Notes: a model not told the origin generated them from the sequence alone. A stretch of DNA of 8,478 nt from Flavobacteriales bacterium (GCA_947464885.1 CANHYZ010000070.1:1-8478); one strand, 5' to 3'; positions 1-7,971 are shown, numbered from the stretch's first letter. Translations and numbers: made by a program.

Positions 1-2
1 AT

Positions 3-1970
3 TCGCTGCTGTTGATTTTTAATGAACGCGACACCCTTCGACGGTTGGTCCATATTCTGCCCGTGAAGCCCTATGCCTTTCATCTGATCCATCATTCCCA
101 CAACGATATTGGGTACTCCCACTTGCAGCAGGAAGTGGCCGCGATTCAGGCCAATAACATCCGACTGGCGCTGCGGCATACAGCAAAACCCTGCGGTTCC
201 GATACGCTGATTTGGCACGTGGAATCGCTGTGGGCGGTGGAGCAGTTTCTGTCGGTAGCTTCGAAGCTAGAAGAACAAGCATTTGTTAAAGCAGTCACAT
301 CCCGGCGCATCGTCCTGTCGGCCAACTACGCCAATGTGATGTCGGGCCTTTGTCAACCGCAAGAACATGCCTGGGTTCTAGAGTACGCGAAGGAGCTGGA
401 GCGCCGCTACGGATTTTCCATTCGCAATGCGATGATTACCGATGTGCCGGGAATTAACCGCAGTGCGCTGAGCAGCTACGTGGACGCTGGCATACCCTAT
501 CTGTCGCTTGGACCGAACTATGTTGAAACACAGCCCGACAAGGGTGATCGCGTGGGATCGCTGGTGCGCGAACAAGGCGACCGTGCTTTTTATTGGAAGC
601 CCGAAGAGGACTCTGACAAGAAACTCCTCGTTTGGACTGCCGGTAAGGGCTACTCGTATTTCCACAACATCACCGATGCAGCGCGTAGCGGAGCCTGGGA
701 AGAACGCCTCTCGCGCTATTGCGATGAACTACTTCAGAAGGATTATCCCTACGACATCGTGCAGCTACGCTATACCAAGCACGCCGATAACGGTCCCGTA
801 GATACAGGGTTGTGCGCATTTGTAGCCGAATGGAATAAGCGGTACTCTTCCCCGCGCCTGGTTATTTCAAATGTGAATACACTCTTTGGTGAACTCGAGT
901 CGCGCTATAGCAATAGGATTGAAACCCATACGGGCGAGATTAGTCCCTATTGGGAGGACGGCGCCTGGTCGACGGCAGCCGAGGAGTCTGAAAACCGATT
1001 GATGGCCATGAAGACTGTGGCGATGGAATCGTTTGCCAAGTCTTCCAACCAATATAATAGTCACGCGCAGGACTTTGCTGCTTTGCACCGTCAGATCGTC
1101 CTTTTTCACGAGCACACCTGGGGTGCGTGGTGCAGTATTTCCGATCCGGAGTTGGCCTTTACCACTGAGCAATGGCGCATCAAGCGTTCGTTCCTCGATA
1201 GCGCCCGCACGATGTATGCGGATTTGGCTGCACGGCTGAACTTCCATTATGCAGCGCCTCGCCAAAACAATAAGTCGAGGCATCGCATCACCGACTTCAC
1301 GCTCGACGTTGCGCATGGTGGATTGTCATCGGTGATGGCTGATGGACGTGAGCATCTGGATTCTGCGGTTCCAGCAGGACTTTTCGAATTGACCTACGCT
1401 GCGGGTATTGATCCTGCCACCCTACATCGTCCGGAGAATGTGCGGGTGCTTGCCGATGAAAACACGCAAAAGGAGAAGCGCATGGTCGTAGGGTATTCGC
1501 TGGCGGGCATTGATAGCGTTGAAATCGCCTATGTTTTGAATAAGTCGACCGGAGAACTTACCTGTAAGGCTCGTTTCTACAAGTTTGAGGTGCGCAGTAA
1601 GGAGTCGTTGCACATGGCTTTTCCCTTTGCCATGCCTGGTGCTCGTTTGCTCTATGGTGGTGAGGCCGGCATGGTTGAATTCAACCGGGATCAATTGCCG
1701 GGTTCGAACAAGGACTTCATCAACGCGGAGGAACGTGTGGAACTCACCGATGGTCATCGAAAACTGACAATTTCCTCTCCTGCTTTCAACCTATTCGAGG
1801 TGGGTAGTATCGTGGATGAAAGCCGCACCACGGGTGCCAAACGCTGGAAGACCGAACAACAAGCTGTGCTCCCACTCTATCTCTATATCTTGAACAACTA
1901 CTGGCACACGAATTTTAAGGCTTGGCAGAGCGGGTGGTTGGAGGTGAGTGTGGGAGTGAGTAGTGAGTAG
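3..1970 (+). CDS. Glycoside hydrolase family 38 (alpha-mannosidase-like), 5' partial
   Basis: This gene likely encodes a retaining, zinc-dependent alpha-mannosidase-type glycosidase that trims alpha-mannosides. The frame is open to the left edge and no convincing start is visible (a TTG at 12 lacks a ribosome binding site), so the true start, and any signal peptide, probably lies outside. Numbering from that TTG, HSHND at 28-32 is the GH38 zinc motif (H30 and D32 as ligands). TDVPG at 143-147 carries the expected nucleophile D144. A DNG motif sits at 259-261, and HEHTWG at 366-371 supplies the other zinc-ligand region. The C-terminal half has GH38-like beta-domain features, including DQLPGS near 563 and the NNYWHTNFKA block just before the end. 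Family members, as I remember them, usually continue well past that block. Here the protein stops about 15 residues later in codons made of tandem repeats, so C-terminal truncation is possible. Substrate linkage cannot be read from sequence. The gene is convergent with the next one. Confidence 0.88.
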   Translation, partial: SLLLIFNERDTLRRLVHILPVKPYAFHLIHHSHNDIGYSHLQQEVAAIQANNIRLALRHTAKPCGSDTLIWHVESLWAVEQFLSVASKLEEQAFVKAVTSRRIVLSANYANVMSGLCQPQEHAWVLEYAKELERRYGFSIRNAMITDVPGINRSALSSYVDAGIPYLSLGPNYVETQPDKGDRVGSLVREQGDRAFYWKPEEDSDKKLLVWTAGKGYSYFHNITDAARSGAWEERLSRYCDELLQKDYPYDIVQLRYTKHADNGPVDTGLCAFVAEWNKRYSSPRLVISNVNTLFGELESRYSNRIETHTGEISPYWEDGAWSTAAEESENRLMAMKTVAMESFAKSSNQYNSHAQDFAALHRQIVLFHEHTWGAWCSISDPELAFTTEQWRIKRSFLDSARTMYADLAARLNFHYAAPRQNNKSRHRITDFTLDVAHGGLSSVMADGREHLDSAVPAGLFELTYAAGIDPATLHRPENVRVLADENTQKEKRMVVGYSLAGIDSVEIAYVLNKSTGELTCKARFYKFEVRSKESLHMAFPFAMPGARLLYGGEAGMVEFNRDQLPGSNKDFINAEERVELTDGHRKLTISSPAFNLFEVGSIVDESRTTGAKRWKTEQQAVLPLYLYILNNYWHTNFKAWQSGWLEVSVGVSSE

Positions 1971-2019
1971 TGACTAATGACAAATGACAAATGACTAATG
2001 GCGAGTGGCGAGTGGCGAG
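1957..2019 (+). repeat. Heptamer tandem repeat at the 3' end of the GH38 gene
   Basis: Nine consecutive 7-bp units run without interruption: TGAGTAG twice, TGACTAA, TGACAAA twice, TGACTAA, then TGGCGAG three times. The first two units are still coding, and the TAG stop of the GH38 gene (1968-1970) is the end of the second unit. TGACTAA and TGACAAA also occur in the array at the right end of the window. A degenerate unit, TGAAGGA, follows at 2020-2026. Confidence 0.9.
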
Positions 2020-2029
2020 TGAAGGAATA

Positions 2030-2060
2030 AAAAACTCCGGATGGGATGTCCGGAGTTTTT
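2030..2060. terminator. Bidirectional intrinsic terminator between convergent genes
   Basis: A perfect 12-bp inverted repeat (AAAAACTCCGGA at 2030-2041 and TCCGGAGTTTTT at 2049-2060) surrounds a 7-nt loop. The G+C-rich stem is flanked by an A-tract on the left and a T-tract on the right, and a further T-run lies at 2062-2066. It therefore reads as a rho-independent terminator on both strands. It lies 60 bp after the GH38 stop and about 29 bp after the stop of the minus-strand T9SS gene, so it can serve both. Confidence 0.9.
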
Positions 2061-2088
2061 CTTTTTGAGGGGTTGAGGGTTAATTCTA

Positions 2089-4239
2089 TTAGGGGTTTTG
2101 GACACGCAGCTTCATGGAAGTAGTGGTGTCGCCCGCTGTATAATTGACCAAGTATATACCCGAGGCCAATGCTTCTACATTCAATTCGATGTAAGTCAAA
2201 GCATCAGATTCGATGGTTTGGCTGCTGAAATTCGTTGTTTCTCGTCCCGATGCATCAAAGATTCGAATGCTGATAGGAACGGACAACTCGGTCGCATCAA
2301 TTTGGAAGCGGCAGGATGTCGTTGCCGGATTCGGATAGACTTGCAGGGTTGACATTTCGGCACCGGGTTCAACTGTCATGTCACGCAACATCATATTGCT
2401 GGCTGAGCAGGCAGCTGTGACAACCCAATTATAGGTAGCGGTGGCATCGAGGTTGTTCACGAAGACCGATGATTGGCCGGCAGGAATTGGGATAACCATT
2501 ATCAAGCCGTTGTTCAGGTTGGTATAACGCAAATACTGCGTGCCATTCACGCAATTATTGGTGTGAAGTAATACGGTTGCCGTGGTCGCAGTGGCCATTC
2601 CTACAGGATCTCGCTGAATATCCATAATGGCATAGGCTGCACAATCGCAACAGGTGTGCTTTCCGACGTACACATTCGACCAGGCATTTGCGCTAAGCGC
2701 TCCTGCAATTTGAGGATTTTCAAAGTCATAGAACAAGCCGGCAACATAAACGTGATCAGCAGTTTTGGAGGTCTTAACGTCAGAAGCGAAGATGACTTCA
2801 GTGCCAAAATCCGGGTGGAACATCGAACCGGCATCATAGCGTGAGGCGCATACCAACTGTCCGTTGGTCGCATTGTATTTCGCCAGATACTGATCCTCTT
2901 CAAAAATACCCGCACGCGTCGTGTTGAGTTGTAATCCCGAGTTGAATTGCATTTGTTCCTCGAAATATCCTGTCGTGTAGATAAAGGATCCGTCTTGACT
3001 GAAATCGATACTCGACGCCTTCTGCAGGTAATTATTGTCCTCCGCATTGAGCCAATCCAACCCTCCTGTCACCGCATTGAATCGGGCCTGATACACATCG
3101 CTGCCGAGGTTTCCATTCCCCACCACAGAGCTGCCTTGAACACGCAGGGTACTTCCATTATAGTCGCCCGTGATGTATACTTGGTAATTATCGATGCTGC
3201 AAGTCAGGTCTTTGGCATAAGCTGATTCGCCCGGACAGTATACCTGGGATTGCCACGTGTAAGCGCCTGTTGAGCCCGACATACGAGCCACATAGGTGCA
3301 ATTGCCGCCGCCAAGAGCGCTCATGGATGTTTTCAAACTGCAACTGGTCATGAAGTTGCCGGTGATATAGACATTTCCGGTTGTGTTCATGACGTCACTG
3401 GCGATACCCATTCCACAACTCGACGATGCAGAGTTTCCGCTGTAAAGTGATTTTGCCCACATTACCCATCCGGTAGTACCGTTGAATTTCGCGACAAATG
3501 CGGTTTCATTACCGGAATTTCCGTTGACGTTAATATAACCGCAGTTGGCGCGCTGGAAGGTGCAAACATTACCTCGGAAATACCCCGTGACATACACATT
3601 GCGCTCGAATCCAAGTCCTGAAGTATGGCGATACGTTGCGCTGATGGCCATGCCTTCGCTGTTGTTGGTCGCACTACAGTTGCTGCTGAGATAGGAATAA
3701 ACGCCACGTGCCCAAACCGGTGCCCCGGCAGCCGTGAATTTGGCGACGAAAATTTGCGTGGCGGAATAGCCACTGCCGATGTTCATGCCGTTGTAGGAGC
3801 ACTGTGTCGTCGGTGCCATAGTCAAACTTGAACCGACGCCCTGGAATTTAATGGTCCAGGCCAGATCATAATATTGAACCGACCCGGTGATGTAGATGGC
3901 TCCTGTGGATGCCGTTTCAAAACTGATCGACATGGCGTGATCGTCGCCGCCACCACCGCCCGTGATGACATACAGCAACGTGCCGGTAGGCGAAAACTTC
4001 GCGATGAAAATATCATCGCCAACACTGTTGACAGGGCCGTTGGGTGTGCTCAAACTGCCGTTGAAGTAACCCGTCACATAGCTGTTTCCGGCTACGTCTG
4101 TGTCAACGCCCTTCTGAACGATGAGAGTTTCGTAATTGGAGCCTTGCAGTGTGTTGCCCCATTCCCAGGTTTGTGAGGAAGCTCTTAAGTTTAACAAAAG
4201 GCAAAAGGCAATCGAAATTGAAAATACAATTGTTTTCAT
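2089..4239 (-). CDS. Secreted seven-repeat beta-propeller (SBBP-like) protein with T9SS type A sorting domain
   Basis: This 716-residue protein is exported by Sec and then probably by the type IX secretion system to the cell surface or medium. A signal peptide spans about residues 1-23 (hydrophobic core, ending ASSQ). Seven repeats centred on Y-[VIT]-[TA]-G-x-[FYV] begin at residues 54, 116, 216, 291, 355, 421 and 498. Most are followed 25-50 residues later by a [VY]-x-A-[KR]-[FYM] strand, the pattern of SBBP-type beta-propeller repeats, and seven copies fit a seven-bladed propeller. Residues about 545-612 look Fn3-like. The C-terminus (about 631-716) has the sorting-domain marks: VYPNP at 634-638, an IRIFDASGRE strand, GIYLVNY at 694-700 and a final SMKLRV. 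No catalytic motif is visible, so a binding or adhesin role is only a guess. Many cysteines, including CCDC at 530-533, suggest disulfides. The gene lies downstream of, and on the same strand as, the two-component system, with a candidate LytTR operator upstream. Confidence 0.88.
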   Translation of the reverse strand: MKTIVFSISIAFCLLLNLRASSQTWEWGNTLQGSNYETLIVQKGVDTDVAGNSYVTGYFNGSLSTPNGPVNSVGDDIFIAKFSPTGTLLYVITGGGGGDDHAMSISFETASTGAIYITGSVQYYDLAWTIKFQGVGSSLTMAPTTQCSYNGMNIGSGYSATQIFVAKFTAAGAPVWARGVYSYLSSNCSATNNSEGMAISATYRHTSGLGFERNVYVTGYFRGNVCTFQRANCGYINVNGNSGNETAFVAKFNGTTGWVMWAKSLYSGNSASSSCGMGIASDVMNTTGNVYITGNFMTSCSLKTSMSALGGGNCTYVARMSGSTGAYTWQSQVYCPGESAYAKDLTCSIDNYQVYITGDYNGSTLRVQGSSVVGNGNLGSDVYQARFNAVTGGLDWLNAEDNNYLQKASSIDFSQDGSFIYTTGYFEEQMQFNSGLQLNTTRAGIFEEDQYLAKYNATNGQLVCASRYDAGSMFHPDFGTEVIFASDVKTSKTADHVYVAGLFYDFENPQIAGALSANAWSNVYVGKHTCCDCAAYAIMDIQRDPVGMATATTATVLLHTNNCVNGTQYLRYTNLNNGLIMVIPIPAGQSSVFVNNLDATATYNWVVTAACSASNMMLRDMTVEPGAEMSTLQVYPNPATTSCRFQIDATELSVPISIRIFDASGRETTNFSSQTIESDALTYIELNVEALASGIYLVNYTAGDTTTSMKLRVQNP

Positions 4240-4329
4240 GGTGATAAGGTTTTGGTTAAACGAATGATAGTCCCATTAGATGTTGCTAATGACACCACGA
4301 AGAAGCAATGGATGGCAAGTAACACAAAC

Positions 4330-4346
4330 GCGCAGTGAGGCTGCGC
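4330..4346 (-). terminator. Small hairpin downstream of the kinase gene, possible weak terminator
   Basis: A perfect 6-bp inverted repeat (GCGCAG and CTGCGC) encloses a 5-nt loop. Reading on the minus strand, the stem is followed by the T-rich GTTTGTGTT, so it could end transcripts coming from the kinase gene 45 bp upstream. The stem is short and the T-tract interrupted, so it may be leaky or may instead act as a structure in the leader of the T9SS gene mRNA. Confidence 0.4.
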
Positions 4347-4353
4347 TAATTCT

Positions 4354-4389
4354 TAATGAGGGAACGGTTGAAAAGAATTAGGGAACGGT
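4354..4389 (-). promoter_or_regulatory. Candidate LytTR operator: two direct repeats with 21-bp period
   Basis: On the minus strand, ACCGTTCCCTAATT (4389-4376) recurs as ACCGTTCCCTCATT (4368-4355), identical at 13 of 14 positions with a 21-bp period. The 9-bp core ACCGTTCCC is perfect in both copies and the gap is exactly 12 bp. Known LytTR regulators (AgrA, AlgR, YehT/BtsR) bind pairs of roughly 9-bp direct repeats about 12-13 bp apart, often with a C-G-T-T or C-[GA]-C-T core. The site starts 1 bp past the kinase stop codon and lies about 120-150 bp upstream of the T9SS gene start. A LytTR regulator is encoded in the same cluster. An 8-bp inverted repeat (TAATTCTT at 4347-4354, AAGAATTA at 4373-4380) brackets the second copy. 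The assignment is an inference from architecture and context. Confidence 0.55.
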
Positions 4390-4390
4390 A

Positions 4391-7240
4391 TTAGGCCTCG
4401 TAGCAACCCGGGTAAAGGGTTAGGACTACCCTTGTTCCGTGACTGCCTTCGTCGGAAAGATCGCTGTAATGAACAGAACCATCCTCACGCTTATTGAGCA
4501 TGTCAAGTCGTTCGGCAATGTGCTTAATACCTATGGATTGATGTCCGGGGCGTTTGTTCTCCGACGCTTTGCGAATACCAATGCCATCATCTTCAATCTG
4601 AATGATCAGCGCATTGAATTCATCCACACGGAATGTCACATGGATTTCTCCTCCCGTCTCTTTTACGGCTAATCCATGCCATATCGAATTTTCTACAAAC
4701 GGTTGAAGGATCATGACCGGGATTCTATAGGACTTGAATGATTCGGGGACATCAATGGTGAGTTGAATGCCCTTACCCACGCGCAGTTGCTCGAGTTCGA
4801 AATAGTGGCGCAAACGCACCACCTCCTGGTCGATGGTTGTCATGCCGTTGCGCATACTGTCCAGGTTGGCGCGAATGAGTTTACCCAACTTGGCGATATA
4901 GTCATGGGCCTTGTCGTTCTCGTTTTCACCTACCAGGTATTGAATGCTGTTGAGTGCGTTGAAAATGAAATGCGGGTTAATACTGGATGCCAGTGCTTGC
5001 TGGCGCAATTGAATGAGTTGTTCTTTCACCTTGAGCTTTCGACGCGTGCGAAGAGCGAGCGCGTTGAAGCGCAAGCGAATGCCTAACGAAATTAATCCTC
5101 CGCAGAGCACTGTCATCATGAAGATAAACCACAATTGCAGGTAATAGGGTGTCGGAATGAAAAAACGTACATGCGCCGGAGGGCCTGCAACTATGCCGTG
5201 TTTACGTGCTTCAACATAAAAATCATGCGTTCCGTAACTCAATCCCTGAACAAATACGGTAGGCTCCTCAGAAAACAAGGTGTCTGTTCCGCTATCAAAC
5301 CAGTAAGCGTAGGTGATCATGGATGGTTCATCGAAATTGACCGCATGGAACCGAATATTGAAAGCGGTTTGATCAACAGCCAGTTCAACCGTTAAGCTAT
5401 CAGACGGAGCAACGGGTGTTTCAGCGATGGACTTGATGAGGGTATTTATGGCTTTGCGAGGGTTCGACTTCCATCCTGCGAGATCAATGCGCGTGATTCC
5501 ATCGTCGGTTCCGGCCCATAACACCTCTGCAGCATCATCTAACCAAATATCCAATACACGAAAACCGGAAAGCCCGTTCTTCAGGTTGAAGTTGGCCACA
5601 ATCCGATCGCCTGCCAAACCATAGACGCCTTTATCAGTTGCAATCCAGATGATTCCCTGTTGGTCTTGTTGAATACTGAACACTACTTCCCATGATGCTT
5701 TATCAGAGGCAAGAACTGACCACCCTTTCTCATCCTTACGGAAGATTCCTCCGTCGGCGGCCACCAGAATGTCGTTGGAGCTATTCGAAAAGAAGATGTC
5801 GTGTATATGATTCTCCAGGAGAGTAAACTCACTGTTTAGACGTTTGATGTTTTTAAAGTCCGAATCGATGAGGTATAGTCCGCTTCGCGCTCCTACCCAC
5901 AGTTGACCTTGGGCATCGATGCGCATCACTTCTACCCTATCGCTGGCCATGAAGCTGCGTGAGTGTAGGTCGACTTCAAGTTGATCGCCACGTTGATTGA
6001 TTCTTATAATACGGTCTAATGAGGAGCGATAGGAGAACTGATCATCCGTCAGTTGACACGACTTGGGCAACCATTCGGAGGGAATCCCATTTACCGATTC
6101 ACTTTGGGTATACAACAGAGCACTGCAAATGATGTTTTTTCCACGGAAATGCTGAATAGTATAGATGTAGGGCTTTAGCAAAGAGTTATGGAATATTCCG
6201 AGGCCATCTAAAACGCTAAGACCCGCCCGCGTGCCAAACAGGATGGATTGGTTGGGACCGGGTTCTACTGCGGTGACGGTATTGTTGATGATACCTGCGT
6301 CGCCTCCGTATGTGGTGATGTGTGGACTATAAAAACAATAAGCGCCCTTTCCGCTGGTGGCGGCCCAGATATTCCCATCACGATCACGGAAGATGCTGTT
6401 GGTGGTATTGTTTTCGAGCCCCAAGGAGGCCGATAAATTGACCAAGACGCCGTCGCCCGGATCGTAATGCAGTTTGCCGTCGGCAACGACCCATGCCCGT
6501 TGCAGCGGATCAAGCAGCAGTGAAGTGACGGTCTTTGGATCAATATTATGCAGTAAAATCTTTTGGTTAGTGGCGCAATTCAATAGTCCATCAGCTTGCA
6601 AAACCCAAAGCTCTCCCATCCTATCTGTCGTGGCGGCAAACAGGGGGATTTCGGAATTATACAAGATTTCAATGCCCTTTCCGGTTGCTTTGCTTACCGT
6701 GTGTTCGGAGCAAAACAATGCCAGTCCGCTCGATCGAGAGATGACTTGTCGTTCTCTGAGCATGATTGGACATTGACTTTCATTTAGCTTGGTGTTCAGC
6801 GGCAGCGGAGACTGCAGGATGACGTTGGACGGCATGCGCAAGAGGAACGCGGCGGAGTCGACAATCATCCCAAAGCTGCAAGGAAAGTTGAACCCGGGGT
6901 GATTGGAAATGGTGCCATTGGGATGAATATAGTCCAGTCCACGGGCGTAATGCATCACGAACATCCCACCGGAGGATGATGCTCCGAATCCGACGACGGT
7001 ATTGGAGCTCATGCCATTGCTTACGGAGTAGTTGATGAAATTACTGCCATCGAAAATTCCAACGCCACCTTCTGTGCCCAGCCAGATGCGACCGAAGGCA
7101 TCTTGATCGATTTGGTAAACGACGTTATTGATGAGGCCAGTGGATGCCGCGATGTGATGCATGGGTGGCAATTGAGCAGCGGAGCGTTGCTGCGCTATTA
7201 CAACCAGCAAAGCGATAACGATCAGGCGCAGTGCGTTCAT
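4391..7240 (-). CDS. LytS/YehU-family sensor histidine kinase with Reg_prop propeller and Y_Y_Y sensor domain
   Basis: This 949-residue inner-membrane kinase senses a signal in the periplasm and phosphorylates the LytTR regulator encoded just upstream. A signal peptide or N-terminal anchor covers about residues 1-22. Residues about 30-590 form a propeller region with Reg_prop strands such as IWLGTEGGVGIFDG (52-65), IWAATSGKG (291-299), LWVGARSGLYLID (447-459), IWIATDKGVYGL (531-542) and LWAGTDDGITRID (574-586). A Y_Y_Y-like domain follows (about 618-695), then one transmembrane helix (about 698-722) and a short basic, helical linker. The His_kinase domain has INPHFIFNALNS with phospho-acceptor H757. 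The ATPase has an N-box at FVENSIWHG (848-856, N851), DDGIGI (884-889) and GSHGTR (932-937). All key residues are present. The ATG overlaps the regulator stop as ATGA, implying translational coupling. The ligand is unknown. Related sensors control polysaccharide use or surface functions in Bacteroidota. Confidence 0.93.
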   Translation of the reverse strand: MNALRLIVIALLVVIAQQRSAAQLPPMHHIAASTGLINNVVYQIDQDAFGRIWLGTEGGVGIFDGSNFINYSVSNGMSSNTVVGFGASSSGGMFVMHYARGLDYIHPNGTISNHPGFNFPCSFGMIVDSAAFLLRMPSNVILQSPLPLNTKLNESQCPIMLRERQVISRSSGLALFCSEHTVSKATGKGIEILYNSEIPLFAATTDRMGELWVLQADGLLNCATNQKILLHNIDPKTVTSLLLDPLQRAWVVADGKLHYDPGDGVLVNLSASLGLENNTTNSIFRDRDGNIWAATSGKGAYCFYSPHITTYGGDAGIINNTVTAVEPGPNQSILFGTRAGLSVLDGLGIFHNSLLKPYIYTIQHFRGKNIICSALLYTQSESVNGIPSEWLPKSCQLTDDQFSYRSSLDRIIRINQRGDQLEVDLHSRSFMASDRVEVMRIDAQGQLWVGARSGLYLIDSDFKNIKRLNSEFTLLENHIHDIFFSNSSNDILVAADGGIFRKDEKGWSVLASDKASWEVVFSIQQDQQGIIWIATDKGVYGLAGDRIVANFNLKNGLSGFRVLDIWLDDAAEVLWAGTDDGITRIDLAGWKSNPRKAINTLIKSIAETPVAPSDSLTVELAVDQTAFNIRFHAVNFDEPSMITYAYWFDSGTDTLFSEEPTVFVQGLSYGTHDFYVEARKHGIVAGPPAHVRFFIPTPYYLQLWFIFMMTVLCGGLISLGIRLRFNALALRTRRKLKVKEQLIQLRQQALASSINPHFIFNALNSIQYLVGENENDKAHDYIAKLGKLIRANLDSMRNGMTTIDQEVVRLRHYFELEQLRVGKGIQLTIDVPESFKSYRIPVMILQPFVENSIWHGLAVKETGGEIHVTFRVDEFNALIIQIEDDGIGIRKASENKRPGHQSIGIKHIAERLDMLNKREDGSVHYSDLSDEGSHGTRVVLTLYPGCYEA

Positions 7241-7971
7241 CGGGTTCTATTGCCTAGGAGGAATTGTTCCATCATTTCACGAAACTCGGCCAGGCGGCGG
7301 CGGGAGATATCGAGGCGTTCACCATCGTTCATCACAACAAAGCCGCCGTCGTGCAGGGAGTATTCTCTGACTTCGGAGAGGTTGATCATGTGTGATTTGT
7401 GGATGCGGAAAAAGCGTGGCGGCTTAAGTTTTTCTTCGACGTCCTTGAGTGTTCGGGAGATCATGATGTTCTCTCCGGAAGCGAGGTGTACTGTGGAGTA
7501 ATTATCCTCGCCTTTAACGTGTCGGATTTCCGTGATGGGCACCAAGCGGTAACCGATTTTGGAGGGCAGTGCCAGACGCTGACTGTCTTCCGAATGCTGA
7601 TGGTTTTCGCTGTGTTTTTTGCGGTACTTGCTGAACGCCTGTCGCACGTCGTCGAGGCTGACGGGCTTGAGGATATAGTCGAGTGCACCGGCTTTGATTG
7701 CTTGCAGGGCGTATTCTTCGTGAGCGGTCACGAACACCACTTCGAATTGGATGGTCACGAAGGTGGACAGGAATTCCAGTCCAGTGATACCGGGCATTTG
7801 TACATCGAGGAACAGGAGATCAGGTTTAAGTCGTTCCACCTCAGCCCTTGCCTGCAGGGGCGACGATGATTGTCCAACGATTTCCACATCGCTCTCCCCC
7901 AACCGTTGGATGAGGTTGATGAGGTTTTTCAAGCCGGGGGCTTCGTCGTCGAGAGCGAATACGCGGATCAT
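7237..7971 (-). CDS. LytTR-family response regulator (LytR/AlgR/YehT type)
   Basis: This 244-residue DNA-binding regulator is the likely partner of the kinase that it overlaps by 4 bp. The receiver domain (about 1-120) contains the acidic pair D8-D9, phospho-acceptor D56 in FLDVQMPG, T82 in VFVTAH, and the conserved lysine K102 in LKPV, so it should be phosphorylatable. A polar linker (about 118-135) leads to a LytTR DNA-binding domain (about 136-240), with the typical VKGEDNYSTVHLASGE block (152-167), SRTLKDVEEKL (172-182), FFRIHKSHMINL (187-198) and a final DISRRR (221-226). The ATG at 7971 gives a start typical of receiver domains. Regulator-first order is common for this class. No clear promoter is visible in the 50 bp upstream, which quickly becomes repeat DNA. 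The probable target is the direct-repeat site at 4354-4389. Confidence 0.95.
   Translation of the reverse strand: MIRVFALDDEAPGLKNLINLIQRLGESDVEIVGQSSSPLQARAEVERLKPDLLFLDVQMPGITGLEFLSTFVTIQFEVVFVTAHEEYALQAIKAGALDYILKPVSLDDVRQAFSKYRKKHSENHQHSEDSQRLALPSKIGYRLVPITEIRHVKGEDNYSTVHLASGENIMISRTLKDVEEKLKPPRFFRIHKSHMINLSEVREYSLHDGGFVVMNDGERLDISRRRLAEFREMMEQFLLGNRTR

Noticed and set aside
12..14. TTG at position 12 as the true start of the GH38 gene
   Set aside because: The frame is open upstream to the window edge and no ribosome binding site is visible, so this is more likely an internal codon.
867..1316. 149-residue minus-strand ORF inside the GH38 gene
   Set aside because: It lies entirely within a gene with clear family motifs on the other strand and shows no recognisable domain.
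2601..3047. 148-residue minus-strand ORF in another frame of the T9SS gene
   Set aside because: It is an arginine- and serine-rich shadow of the real frame, which carries the repeat motifs continuously.
4240..4346. Promoter for the T9SS gene
   Set aside because: A transcription start is likely here, but no convincing TTTG plus TAnnTTTG pair is present, so no exact position is claimed.
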